NCBI GenBank assembly: GCA_027488865.1
Contig: JAIYAU010000041.1
Location: 1-64,000 of the forward strand
Direction of reading: 5' to 3'
Source: Cytophagaceae bacterium
GTDB lineage: Bacteria; Bacteroidota; Bacteroidia; Cytophagales; UBA9547
DNA: 64,000 bases
The notes below the pieces were generated by a model that saw only the letters and a program-made list of their open reading frames with translations, was not told the DNA's origin and did not search any database. Positions 18,332-26,810 of the stretch are shown here, in pieces. Position 1 is the stretch's first letter, and each line of letters starts with the position of its first letter. The translations under genes and the position numbers were made by a program.

Positions 18332-20275
18332 TTAAGGTAAAACCAATTGAACCAAAGTACCTTTATCTACTTCTTGTGGTTGCAAATCAGCAATGTCTAT
18401 GGATATTTTTTTATGATACATTTCGTTGATAATCGAGATACGATTGATGGTATTTTTAATGCCCGTAGAAATAGTAGATTTTTGATTTTTAGTTTTTAAT
18501 TCGGTAGATCTAGCACGTCCAATTCCATTATCAGCAATTAGGACTTTCAAGGAATTTTCGCCAAGGAGTTGTATTTTTACAGTAAGAATTCCCTTTTGCT
18601 CTTTATAACGCAGACCATGCCAAACGGCATTTTCTATATAGGGTTGAATGAGCATAGGAGGAATCTCAATGGCATCTACATCTACTTGAGGATCCACTTC
18701 AAACTCATAGTCAAATTTGTCTTTAAACCTAAAATGCTCCAGCGAAAGGTATAAGCTAATCACTTGAATTTCATTGGCTAATGGCACAAAGTCAAGCTGA
18801 GAATTTTCCATGACCAAACGCATCAATTTGGAGAAATCAGCTAAATACTTATTGGCTGCGCGCTCATCGTTTTTAGAAATAAAGCTATTGACCGAGTTAA
18901 GGGCATTAAAGATGAAATGTGGATTCATTTGGCTTCTGAGCGATTTCAAAGCAAGCAATTGATTTGCTATTCTTCTTTTTTGTGCATTTTTATAAATCAG
19001 GTAAGAGGCAATTGCAATTACTATAACCAAGATAATAAGGAAGTAAATGAGTGCTTTTTGTCTATTTAGCTTTTCATCGCGTGCGTGTTGCTCACTCAGG
19101 AGTGCATTGATTGTTTTTTCATTTACCTCCAAGTCCTTGATAAGAATATCCATTTCTTTTTGAGTTTCGGTGAGGGCATAGGCACTTTTATATATTTTAT
19201 CCAATTTCTGTTCGCGCTCTGTTAAAGCAGAGTCTTTTAAGGCCACATATTCCTTATATGTTTCCATGGCTATATTGTATTGTTTATCTTGACTATAGGC
19301 CTCAGAAAGTATTTTTACAGCTTTTGCCTTTTCTTCCAGGTCTCCCGTTTTTTCAGATAAACTAATACTTCGCTTTATATAGGGAATGGCACTTTCTGGT
19401 TTGTTGATTTGAATATATGTGTTGGCTATTGCCAAATTTTCCTTATTTTCTTCTAGCGTATCGCGAATGTCTTTACTTAAAGACAATGATTGTTTTCGTA
19501 CCTTCAATTCATCTTTAAATTTTCCTTTTTGGTTAAATACGCTACTGATGTTCTTGTTTGATTTTAGGATTGTTTTAGAATCTTTACTTTCAGTTGCCTC
19601 CTTTTGGGCTTTTTCATAATAGTCAAGGGCTTGCTCATTCTTTTTTAATAAGGAATAGTTCTCGCCGATTTCATTATTTATTTCACCAATATAACTGCTG
19701 TTTTTGGTGTCTTCCTCTTGTGAAAGTGCTTTTTGTAAAACCTGAACCGCCTCATTGTATTTCTTTTGCTTTTTATATACTGCCGCCAATGCTAGTCTTG
19801 CACGTGTATTCTCTATTCTTGAACCTGCCCTGTAATTAATAAATTTTGTATAATTATTTATCGCTTGGTCATATTGCTGTTGCTGTGCCTGTACTTTAGC
19901 CATCTGTAAAATACAACCCATCATTAAATCCTCTTCTTTCAAGTTGGAATAAATCTCCTTGGCCTTTTCGGTATTCTTTAAAGCCAATTCTAGCAAATTT
20001 TCATTTGCATTAATTTCACCTAGCAATTGGTAACATTGTGCTTCGGTATATAAATCTTGCATTTTATAATTCCTAACCAACACGTTTTCAATAAGTGCTA
20101 TGGCTTCTTTAGGATTTTTAAACTTTAGCAACTTCGCCTTTGCCAATTCTGAATCTTCATATCTACCACTTTTGTCGATTTTAAAATACTCCCTTTTTGA
20201 CTTTTGGGCATGGGTCTGTCCTGTAGCGAGTATTAAAAAATCCAGTATAATAAAAACCTTTATGATATGCTTCAT
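18332..20275 (-). CDS. Sensor histidine kinase with TPR sensor domain (LytS/YehU type)
   Basis: The ATG at 20275 gives a signal sequence (MKHIIKVFIILDFLILATGQ); the product is 647 aa. The exported N-terminal part (about 25-380) is a row of TPR helices, followed by a coiled coil, one membrane helix (ALIYFLIILVIVIAIASYLI), then a cytoplasmic His_kinase domain with the phospho-acceptor His in QMNPHFIFNALNSV. The ATPase lid is reduced as usual for this class: N-box PYIENAVWHGLRY and G-box IADNGIGRARS. It phosphorylates the downstream LytTR regulator. The signal is unknown; TPRs suggest sensing through a periplasmic protein or peptide. Confidence 0.94.
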   Translation of the reverse strand: MKHIIKVFIILDFLILATGQTHAQKSKREYFKIDKSGRYEDSELAKAKLLKFKNPKEAIALIENVLVRNYKMQDLYTEAQCYQLLGEINANENLLELALKNTEKAKEIYSNLKEEDLMMGCILQMAKVQAQQQQYDQAINNYTKFINYRAGSRIENTRARLALAAVYKKQKKYNEAVQVLQKALSQEEDTKNSSYIGEINNEIGENYSLLKKNEQALDYYEKAQKEATESKDSKTILKSNKNISSVFNQKGKFKDELKVRKQSLSLSKDIRDTLEENKENLAIANTYIQINKPESAIPYIKRSISLSEKTGDLEEKAKAVKILSEAYSQDKQYNIAMETYKEYVALKDSALTEREQKLDKIYKSAYALTETQKEMDILIKDLEVNEKTINALLSEQHARDEKLNRQKALIYFLIILVIVIAIASYLIYKNAQKRRIANQLLALKSLRSQMNPHFIFNALNSVNSFISKNDERAANKYLADFSKLMRLVMENSQLDFVPLANEIQVISLYLSLEHFRFKDKFDYEFEVDPQVDVDAIEIPPMLIQPYIENAVWHGLRYKEQKGILTVKIQLLGENSLKVLIADNGIGRARSTELKTKNQKSTISTGIKNTINRISIINEMYHKKISIDIADLQPQEVDKGTLVQLVLP

Positions 20276-20405
20276 GGATATGCTACCTGTCAAACTGAAT
20301 GCAATTAACCAAAAAAATAATTGTAAATAAAACGAATATTTAAAATAAATTTCTGATATGCAGCGAGTTGTATGATTAAAAATCGAGAAACTAAGTCAAT
20401 GATCT

Positions 20406-20441
20406 GTTTCACCAAGTGAAACCACCTGTTCACTAAGTGGT
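20406..20441. promoter_or_regulatory. Two adjacent small inverted repeats between divergent genes
   Basis: GTTTCAC-CAA-GTGAAAC (20406-20422) is a perfect 7-bp inverted repeat, followed by ACCAC (20421-20425) pairing with GTGGT (20437-20441). They lie between the divergent kinase and vWA genes and may be an operator or an mRNA hairpin. Confidence 0.4.
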
Positions 20442-20498
20442 GCTTTTGCAGCATGTGTTTAGCCCGTACTTTTATCACATACTTAAACAAAAAGCCTC

Positions 20499-21662
20499 AT
20501 GACACTCTTAAAAAAAATAACAAAGCACTCTAAAACAATCGCTTGTTTGTCAATCACTGCCTTCATGGTAAATTGTTCTCATCCGACTAAAGCGGAAGTA
20601 AATGACACCAAGGCCGCACAAAAAATCAATATTGCGCTTTTGCTAGATACAAGCAATAGCATGGACGGCCTTATTGAACAAGCCAAGACGCAGTTATGGT
20701 CTATGGTAAACGAACTTGCCAAGGCAAAAACCGCTGATAATCAAAAACCTACTGTTCAAATAGCCCTTTATGAATATGGCAATTCGAGATTATCTGCTGA
20801 TAATGGCTATATAAGAATGGTATCGCCTCTTACTGATGATCTAGACAATGTATCTGAAGCATTGTTTGGATTAAAAACATCAGGTGGTGACGAATATTGT
20901 GGTCAGGTGATAGCCTCCAGTACCACTCAACTCTCTTGGGATGCGCTCGGCGAAGACTTACAGATTATATTTATTGCTGGAAATGAGCCTTTCACACAAG
21001 GAAGAATAGACTATAAAGAGGCATGCCAAAAAGCGAATAATAAGAAAATAATCATTAATACCATCTTTTGTGGTGACTATAGCGAAGGAATAAATACCAA
21101 TTGGAAAGCTGGCGCAGACCTTACAGGCGGAAAGTACATGAACATTGAGCAAAATTTAAAAACAGTGTATTTAGATACTCCCTTTGACGACTCCATTGCT
21201 GTATTTAATGACCGCCTTAATAATACCTACATCTATTATGGGCAACAGGGATATACTAAAAAAGAAATGCAACAAAAGCAAGATCAGAACTCTAAGTCGT
21301 ATGGCAAAGGCAATGAGGTAAATCGTGTGATTTCTAAATCAAAACATGTATATAAAAACTCCTCTTGGGACTTGGTAGATGCTGTAAAAGACAAATCTGT
21401 AACATTGACGAAGGTGGACAAAACCACGCTTCCCTCAGAATTACAAAAATTAACAGATGCACAGCTTGAAACTGTTATAAAAACTAAGGAGAAAGAAAGG
21501 GAAGAAATCAAATATAAAATTGAACTACTAAGTAAAAAACGCGAGGCCTATTTGGCAGAAAAAAGAAAAACCTCGGCTTCGGGTGCATCTATGTTGGACA
21601 ATGTAATGATCTCTGCCATACGACACCAAGCAAAAGCCAAAGGAATGATTTTTGAAAACTAA
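20499..21662 (+). CDS. von Willebrand factor A domain lipoprotein
   Basis: A 387-aa protein with a lipoprotein signal (lipobox FMVNC, Cys at residue 26). The vWA domain spans about 45-250 with a complete metal-ion-dependent adhesion motif DTSNS in IALLLDTSNSMDG and later SGGDEYCG. The C-terminal about 100 residues are strongly charged and coiled-coil-like, rich in Lys/Glu. The protein should be anchored in the periplasm or outer membrane and bind a protein ligand through the metal site. It begins a three-gene same-strand group (26-bp and 8-bp gaps) with a DUF2306-like protein and a charged small protein. Confidence 0.88.
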   Translation: MTLLKKITKHSKTIACLSITAFMVNCSHPTKAEVNDTKAAQKINIALLLDTSNSMDGLIEQAKTQLWSMVNELAKAKTADNQKPTVQIALYEYGNSRLSADNGYIRMVSPLTDDLDNVSEALFGLKTSGGDEYCGQVIASSTTQLSWDALGEDLQIIFIAGNEPFTQGRIDYKEACQKANNKKIIINTIFCGDYSEGINTNWKAGADLTGGKYMNIEQNLKTVYLDTPFDDSIAVFNDRLNNTYIYYGQQGYTKKEMQQKQDQNSKSYGKGNEVNRVISKSKHVYKNSSWDLVDAVKDKSVTLTKVDKTTLPSELQKLTDAQLETVIKTKEKEREEIKYKIELLSKKREAYLAEKRKTSASGASMLDNVMISAIRHQAKAKGMIFEN

Positions 21663-21688
21663 TTGAACTCTTTAGCCAATACAACCCC

Positions 21689-22375
21689 ATGAAGGATCAT
21701 CTGAATGTAGCATTAAAACTGTGTTGTTGGGCCACTATTATGTTCTTTGCACTTCTGTTGGTACACAACGCATTACTTTATTTCAGTTTTGATCCTTCTT
21801 ATGGAATTCTCCCTGAAAAAGACCTAAACTTAATTAAAGGTGGCTGGTATCTCCCGTTGTTTTATATCCATGTTTTTTTTGGAATTATCTGTTTGATCAC
21901 CCCAGTGTTACTGTTTTGGGGCAGACAAATCAAGTTATCTCATTCAAAACATAGATTAATAGGCAACTTTTATGTATGGAGCAATATTCTAGTACTTTGT
22001 CCAACAGGAGTTTATCTTGCCTTGTTTGCCAAAGGGGGTACGTTGGCGCAGGTGGGCTTTATTGTGCAGGGCATTCTTGTGGCACTTTTTAGCTTTTACG
22101 GTTACAAAAGTACCATCAAATCAAAAATGGAGCATATACAATGGATGATCAGAAGTTATGCGTTGGCCACTGCTGTGCTAACTTTCAGAATCTTTCATAT
22201 TCTATTTATGATTTGGCAACTACCCTACCAAGACAACTATTGGCTCTCACAATGGCTTAGCATGCTTGGCAATGGCCTTCTTGGTGAATTGGCTTGCTGG
22301 TTTATTGCTAGGCAAATAGCTCAATCGAAAAATTCAACACCACAAAATAAAATCTTAATTAATCAATTTAAATAG
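21689..22375 (+). CDS. DUF2306-like polytopic membrane protein
   Basis: A 228-aa protein with about seven hydrophobic segments. The HSKHRLIGNFYVWSNILV loop after a G-R-Q-I-K stretch, the KSKMEHIQWMIRSYALATA segment and the conserved histidines in both are characteristic of the DUF2306 family, suspected to be heme- or electron-transport-related from the His pattern (inference). It follows the vWA gene by 26 bp and precedes the charged protein by 8 bp. Confidence 0.78.
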   Translation: MKDHLNVALKLCCWATIMFFALLLVHNALLYFSFDPSYGILPEKDLNLIKGGWYLPLFYIHVFFGIICLITPVLLFWGRQIKLSHSKHRLIGNFYVWSNILVLCPTGVYLALFAKGGTLAQVGFIVQGILVALFSFYGYKSTIKSKMEHIQWMIRSYALATAVLTFRIFHILFMIWQLPYQDNYWLSQWLSMLGNGLLGELACWFIARQIAQSKNSTPQNKILINQFK

Positions 22376-22383
22376 TTTGTTTT

Positions 22384-22731
22384 ATGAAAACACCAATCAT
22401 CATTTGTGCCTTAGTAGTATCATTTTCTACGTTGTTTGTAACCCAAGCCTGGTCAAAAAAAGGATATGATGCTGATGCCTTTTACGAAAGAGAACTCACG
22501 TTAGATAAAGAAGAGGAACAGCCTCAAGATAGCACCTCTAGGAATCCACGTCAGGAAAAAGTAAAAAAAGAGGTAAAACAACCACAGAAAAAAAAGGAAA
22601 GCCCTGAACAAAAAATTCAGAAGGTTAGAATAAAAGAAATCAGTCCTTCTATGTTCAGCAGAGCAGTTCATTTTAAAGATGTTAGAAAAGAGAAGATGGA
22701 CGAACTACAGCCAGGGGATTCTCTTCAATAA
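22384..22731 (+). CDS. Small exported, highly charged protein
   Basis: A 115-aa protein with an N-terminal signal-like segment (MKTPIIICALVVSFSTLFVT) and a body dominated by Lys, Glu and Gln (about residues 35-90), probably disordered or coiled coil. No recognised domain. It is the third gene of the vWA/DUF2306 group, 8 bp after the second, and is followed by a hairpin. Confidence 0.7.
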   Translation: MKTPIIICALVVSFSTLFVTQAWSKKGYDADAFYERELTLDKEEEQPQDSTSRNPRQEKVKKEVKQPQKKKESPEQKIQKVRIKEISPSMFSRAVHFKDVRKEKMDELQPGDSLQ

Positions 22732-22746
22732 TTTACCTTCCCTAAA

Positions 22747-22786
22747 ATTCTTCCAAGGTATTTCTTTAAGAAGCCTTGGAAGAATG
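22747..22786. terminator. Perfect hairpin, probable terminator
   Basis: ATTCTTCCAAGG (22747-22758) pairs perfectly with CCTTGGAAGAAT (22774-22785). It lies 15 bp after the stop of the charged-protein gene. The downstream sequence is A-rich rather than T-rich on the plus strand, so termination is likely but not certain. Confidence 0.55.
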
Positions 22787-22962
22787 TATAAAAAGAATAT
22801 TTGAATTAATTTGTTCTTTTGACTGGGTCGGTAGTATATAGAAGAGAGGTTAATGTGTTGGGATTTGCTGTATCCACGGTCTGTGGCGCACGTCTGCTAC
22901 TGACCGAAAAGTGAATGTCCTTTGTGCCACAAGCCATGGAGCAGGCTAATAATTTAATTTTT

Positions 22963-23511
22963 TTACAAATCAAGTTTCATGTCAACGTTAATGTTCCTTG
23001 CTGATAAACAATATGAAAAGTCCTCCAGTGTTAGTTCCGTTAAGTTCTCATCACAAGCGTCTGTATTTAGTCCGATACAATAATATGTAATACTTTTCCC
23101 ATTCAATTTAATCTTAACATAATTAGTCTCTATGATAAAAAAAATTGCCAATAATTTAACCCATTTGTTACTGTCAATTATTACAGACTCAATGTGGTCA
23201 ATTTTGTATCTTTTGAAGTTGTTAAATGGGAAATTTGGATTAATAATTAATAACTCTTTGTCATTTATAACGAAACTATTATTTAAAAATGATGAAATTA
23301 AATACCCAATAGTTAAGTATATGAGTAATTATGGCCAATAACCATAAAATCTTAAGGTAACTGGTAGACTCATAATTAATAAATATATAGTACCCCATAG
23401 CCAAATTGATATTGGGCTATAAAATATTTCATAATTTATATAACCCTGATCTAGCACAATTTTATCAACACGTCTATCTTTTATCGCTGCGGAAAATCCA
23501 ATTGGTATCAT
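22963..23511 (-). pseudogene. PH-like membrane protein gene interrupted by one in-frame stop
   Basis: From the ATG at 23511 the frame reads two-helix membrane-protein sequence (SIWLWGTIYLLIMSLPVTL), meets TAA at 23329-23331, then continues in the same frame without any further stop for 121 codons to the TAA at 22963. The second part completes a second membrane helix and a PH-like beta domain (FVINDKELLIINPNFPF, YKIDHIESVIID, NYVKIKLNG). There is no ATG near the start of the second part. The intact product would be about 182 aa. Either this is a young nonsense pseudogene or a sequencing error; programmed readthrough is less likely. It lies just upstream of, and divergent to, the ATPase-TOPRIM pair. 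Confidence 0.7.
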
Positions 23512-23783
23512 AGTTTAGTTCTCAAATCTTTATCCCCCCTATACATCCATGCTGAATAACAACAAATAGCTTCATTATAGACAATAGTAATTTATTGCAA
23601 TTTAAAAGAAACAACAAAACTACTTCTCATAAAAGAGTAAAAATAGTCTTGATAATAAAGTTTAAGCAAGTTTGTATTAAATTTAATGGAAAATATAAAA
23701 AACAAATTTTTACGGAAGATTGAATTTCAAACTGTTTACAGCCTAAAGATATAGTGGCCAATTGTGAAGCCAAGAATATGAAT
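23512..23783. other. AT-rich divergent intergenic region
   Basis: No gene is visible between the interrupted PH-like gene and the ATPase gene. The only recognised element is the promoter at its right end. Confidence 0.5.
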
Positions 23784-23791
23784 TATATTTG
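23762..23791 (+). promoter_or_regulatory. Probable promoter of the ATPase-TOPRIM pair
   Basis: TTG at 23762-23764, 19 bases, then TATATTTG (23784-23791), close to the Bacteroidota consensus; 28 bp before the ATPase ATG. Confidence 0.5.
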
Positions 23792-23819
23792 GTTTTGTAT
23801 GTTATAAATTTTCCTGTAG

Positions 23820-24929
23820 ATGAGTAATTTTCTTAATGAACTTAAAATCTCACACTTCAAATCAATTAAAGAAGTGGAAATAGACTGCAAGAGAGTCAAT
23901 GTTTTTATTGGCAAACCAAACGTGGGCAAGTCAAATATTTTGGAAGCAATTGCGTTATTGGGTGCACATTATAGCAAGAATCACGACAAATTTCTTAGTG
24001 AGTTTATTCGATACGAAGAAATATCCAATCTTTTTTATGATGATAATCTTTTGAACGATGTTAATGTTGTTTCAGATAAAGTACTAGCCCGTTTAAGATA
24101 TCATACAAGCAATGTAAATCAAGCAGATTTAATTACGGGCGGCAATAATGAATACACCCGTATGTTACTTGATTTGAATACTGCCACTACAGGTGCTATT
24201 TATATGAAATATTCCGAACTATTATCAAAATTTGAGCAAGCAGGAATATGGGATATTGAACCCTTTTATACAGCCATAGGTGAAACCGGGAGATGTGGCA
24301 GAGGACTTGCTGATATTCTTTCTACAACTTTAAATCCAATTAAAAAATACGAATTCAAACAGGCTGAAAGTTTTTCTAATAAATTCCCAAATTATCTTCT
24401 ACCTCCTTATGGAGACAATCTTTTTAGTATTGTAGATTATAACCAAGACTTAAGAAAAGAAATTGTGGATATGTTTGCTGAATATGGCTTACAGTTTGTG
24501 GCATCCAAAAAATACAGCAAATTTGAAATCCAAAAGAGCATTGATGGCTACGTGTATAAATACCATTATACTAGCATAGCAGACACATTTCAACGGTTAA
24601 TCTTTTATTTTGCTGCTATAGACTCCAACAAGGATTCTGTTTTGATACTAGAAGAACCTGAAGTTCACTCTTTTCCACCATACACCAAAGAATTAGCTGA
24701 CCGGATAATCGCCTCTACTTCTAATCAATTTTTTATTACAACCCACAGCCCTTATTTGCTGCAAAACCTTATCTCTAACCTTGGCAACGAAGAGTTGAAT
24801 GTCTTTATTACCTATTTTGAGAACTATGAAACTAAGATCAAAAAACTCTCCGTGGAAGAACTAAGAAAAGTGTCAGACTTTCACATGGATTTGTTCTTCA
24901 ACCTTGATCAGTTTGTTCAAAATGGCTAG
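23820..24929 (+). CDS. AAA/ABC-type ATPase (OLD/RecF-like), probable defence component
   Basis: A 369-aa SMC/RecF-like ATPase. Walker A is GKPNVGKSN (residues 31-39) after the typical LNELKISHFKSIKEVEI strand. Walker B is VLILEEPE at about 274-281 and the switch His is about H309 in TTHSPYLL. Between lies a long helical insert (about 60-240). The canonical LSGG signature is not obvious; SIADTFQR occupies its place before Walker B. This core is shared by OLD, Gabija GajA and PARIS AriA ATPases, but unlike OLD and GajA there is no fused C-terminal TOPRIM domain. That function appears to be encoded by the next gene, whose ATG overlaps this one by 8 bp. Confidence 0.85.
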   Translation: MSNFLNELKISHFKSIKEVEIDCKRVNVFIGKPNVGKSNILEAIALLGAHYSKNHDKFLSEFIRYEEISNLFYDDNLLNDVNVVSDKVLARLRYHTSNVNQADLITGGNNEYTRMLLDLNTATTGAIYMKYSELLSKFEQAGIWDIEPFYTAIGETGRCGRGLADILSTTLNPIKKYEFKQAESFSNKFPNYLLPPYGDNLFSIVDYNQDLRKEIVDMFAEYGLQFVASKKYSKFEIQKSIDGYVYKYHYTSIADTFQRLIFYFAAIDSNKDSVLILEEPEVHSFPPYTKELADRIIASTSNQFFITTHSPYLLQNLISNLGNEELNVFITYFENYETKIKKLSVEELRKVSDFHMDLFFNLDQFVQNG

Positions 24930-25431
24930 TTTACATCTTGTTACAGAATGTTTTGCTGATACTGCATTTGTTAAGGCTTTGTATGTAGTAAAGCCTGAAG
25001 ACATCGTTAATCATGCCATGAATATAGGTGGAGTCGCCAAACAATTAAAAGACAATGACCATCTTGGTTACATTGATGTTGGATTTGTAGATAATGACAA
25101 GAAAAACACACCTACCTACTTGGATCAGTTTGTTACTATTGAGGAGATAAGCTCTGTTATTTTTAAACACAACACAATTACAAATGACTATTTGTTTGTT
25201 TTAAAGCCTGCTTTGGAAAAATTTATTTTGTTGCAGTTAGAGGAAATAGGTAAATCACCACAAGATTTTAACTTGTCAAATAATTTTAAAGAATTTGTGC
25301 ATAAATTGAAGAAAAGTACAATTGATAAGAATAATAACTATCTTGATTTATTACAAATTTTGGTAGCCAAACAGCCAACAGGCATTTTATTTATAATGTC
25401 AAAACTGAATGAATTAAAAGAGAAGATTTAA
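24922..25431 (+). CDS. TOPRIM-like protein paired with the ATPase
   Basis: The ATG at 24922 overlaps the ATPase stop by 8 bp and gives a 169-aa product; a longer frame exists but would extend further into the ATPase gene. The N-terminal strand LHLVTECFADTAFVKALY places a conserved Glu (E9) as in TOPRIM domains, and YIDVGFVDNDKK gives the D-x-D motif (D57, D59). This E...DxD layout suggests a metal-dependent nuclease or effector. The C-terminal half (about 85-169) is helical and has no recognised motif. I infer a two-gene ATPase plus TOPRIM module similar in logic to PARIS AriAB; AriB-type effectors are longer, so homology is not established. Confidence 0.65.
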   Translation: MASLHLVTECFADTAFVKALYVVKPEDIVNHAMNIGGVAKQLKDNDHLGYIDVGFVDNDKKNTPTYLDQFVTIEEISSVIFKHNTITNDYLFVLKPALEKFILLQLEEIGKSPQDFNLSNNFKEFVHKLKKSTIDKNNNYLDLLQILVAKQPTGILFIMSKLNELKEKI

Positions 25432-25461
25432 TAAAAAGTTTTATAAAAATTACCAAAAATA

Positions 25462-26049
25462 ATGAATACTGAACTTCTCATACATTTTATAAAAGAAACC
25501 ATCCCGCATTTTAAAATAGATGATCAAGGTCTGTTAAAAATCACGGAATGTTTTGAAGAACTTGAATTAGAAAAAGGTGAGTACTTGTTAAAACAAGGGA
25601 AACGAAGTGGTTATTTTATTATGATTGAAGGCTACTTAAGAGCATATACTTTTAATGAAAAGGGAGAAGAAATAACAACTAGTTTTTATTCAGCTAATAG
25701 AGCTGTATTTGAAGTGGCTTCATTCTTTCAAGGTTTGCCTTCTGAAGAAAATTTAATAGCGCTGACTAAATGTAAAGGTTATTATACTGATTTTACAAAG
25801 CTAAATGGAATGTTTCATTCCGTTCCTGAATTTAGAGAATTTGGCAGAGCTGTGTTGGTAAAGGAATTTGTAGCCTATAAACAAAGGACAATATCTATGA
25901 TTAACAAATCTGCAGAAGAACGGTACGCTCAGCTTATTCAGTCCAATAAGGATATTTTTCAATATGCCCAACTGAAACACATTGCGTCCTATCTTGGTAT
26001 TACAGATACTTCTTTGAGTCGGGTAAGGCGAGAGTTTGCCTCGAAATAG
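25462..26049 (+). CDS. Crp/Fnr-family transcriptional regulator
   Basis: A 195-aa protein with a cyclic-nucleotide-binding-like domain (about 25-120; GEYLLKQGKRSGYFIMIEGYLRAY split over strands) and a C-terminal helix-turn-helix (IASYLGITDTSLSRVRREF, about 170-190). It resembles the protein at 413-991 in length and layout but is clearly diverged. It begins 30 bp after the TOPRIM-like gene, and a perfect 22-bp palindrome sits between it and the membrane-protein operon that follows, suggesting direct control of that operon. Confidence 0.9.
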   Translation: MNTELLIHFIKETIPHFKIDDQGLLKITECFEELELEKGEYLLKQGKRSGYFIMIEGYLRAYTFNEKGEEITTSFYSANRAVFEVASFFQGLPSEENLIALTKCKGYYTDFTKLNGMFHSVPEFREFGRAVLVKEFVAYKQRTISMINKSAEERYAQLIQSNKDIFQYAQLKHIASYLGITDTSLSRVRREFASK

Positions 26050-26077
26050 ATTCTCAAACTTATTTGCTAAGCTTTTT

Positions 26078-26131
26078 TGACTTGTCAAATGACAAGTCAT
26101 TTCTTGCCATAAGGCAATTCACTTCTTGTCA
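26078..26131. promoter_or_regulatory. Palindromic operator cluster, probable Crp/Fnr sites
   Basis: TGACTTGTCA (26078-26087), AA, TGACAAGTCA (26090-26099) is a perfect palindrome with TTGTCA/TGACAA half-sites. TTGCC/GGCAA (26104-26117) and a further TTGTCA half-site (26126-26131) follow, and another TTGTCA at 26167-26172. All lie between the Crp/Fnr gene and the operon starting at 26194. Confidence 0.6.
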
Positions 26132-26193
26132 TTTGAAAGGTTCAATTTTCATTAGAGTGATGAACTTTGTCATAACAATTTAAATAAATAGTT

Positions 26194-26799
26194 ATGCAAA
26201 CTTTAATTCAAAAAAATCGCACCACAGAAACCGTAATTACGCTCACTGTTATCATTTGGGGTCTGCTTTCGTTTTATGCAGGCCAAATTTCTTTCTTTGA
26301 TCAGTTTCCAAGACCTGTATTTGGTTTTACAGTTTTGGGAATCCAACTTGGGCTCATAGCCTTGTATCTATGGCATGATGGATTTAAATCGTATGCCAAC
26401 AACATTCCTTTAAAAGCCATAGCATTATTCCACTCTTGGAGAATTTTTGCTGGATGGATGTTTTTGGCCAATGTAGGTTCATTGTCTCAAACGTTCATCA
26501 ACAACGCAGCTTATGGTGATATAATCGCTGGCTTTCTTGGTTTGAGTGTTTTTGTTTTTGGACACAACAAGAGAAACTATCTGATATTTAATATATTGGG
26601 AATGTTGGATTTTATCATAGCGGTAGGAACGGGTCTTACATTGACCATTATAGGTGATGAGGAAATGGCTAAAATAGTTCAATTGCCATTGATAATTATC
26701 CCTCTGTTTGGTGTTCCGCTCTCTGGGATAACGCATATCATTTCCCTCACAAGGCTGTTGAAGGCCAGTAATGTTAAGAATAATGAGGTCATTTATTAA
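26194..26799 (+). CDS. Polytopic membrane protein (paralogue of N-half of the 27.05 kb protein)
   Basis: A 201-aa protein with about six hydrophobic segments. It aligns by eye with the first about 220 residues of the methyltransferase fusion at 27052: ALFHSWRIFAGWMF matches the TLIHTVRLP segment, IFNILGMLDFIIAV matches LAWNILGVLLVLNV, and LIIIPLFGVPLSGITH matches FNLLPALVVPMVLFSH. The family is unnamed to me. It starts the operon 26194-29210 (gaps of 11, 4 and 23 bp), probably controlled by the upstream Crp/Fnr protein. Confidence 0.82.
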   Translation: MQTLIQKNRTTETVITLTVIIWGLLSFYAGQISFFDQFPRPVFGFTVLGIQLGLIALYLWHDGFKSYANNIPLKAIALFHSWRIFAGWMFLANVGSLSQTFINNAAYGDIIAGFLGLSVFVFGHNKRNYLIFNILGMLDFIIAVGTGLTLTIIGDEEMAKIVQLPLIIIPLFGVPLSGITHIISLTRLLKASNVKNNEVIY

Positions 26800-26810
26800 T
26801 CAAAAAAGTC

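Noticed and set aside
22840-22945. Possible repeat or RNA gene in the gap after the charged-protein operon
   Set aside because: A locally GC-richer stretch was noticed, but no second copy in the window and no stable long stem was found.
23132-23341. 69-codon plus-strand frame at 23.1-23.3 kb
   Set aside because: It is antisense to the interrupted PH-like gene, whose codons give much more protein-like sequence.
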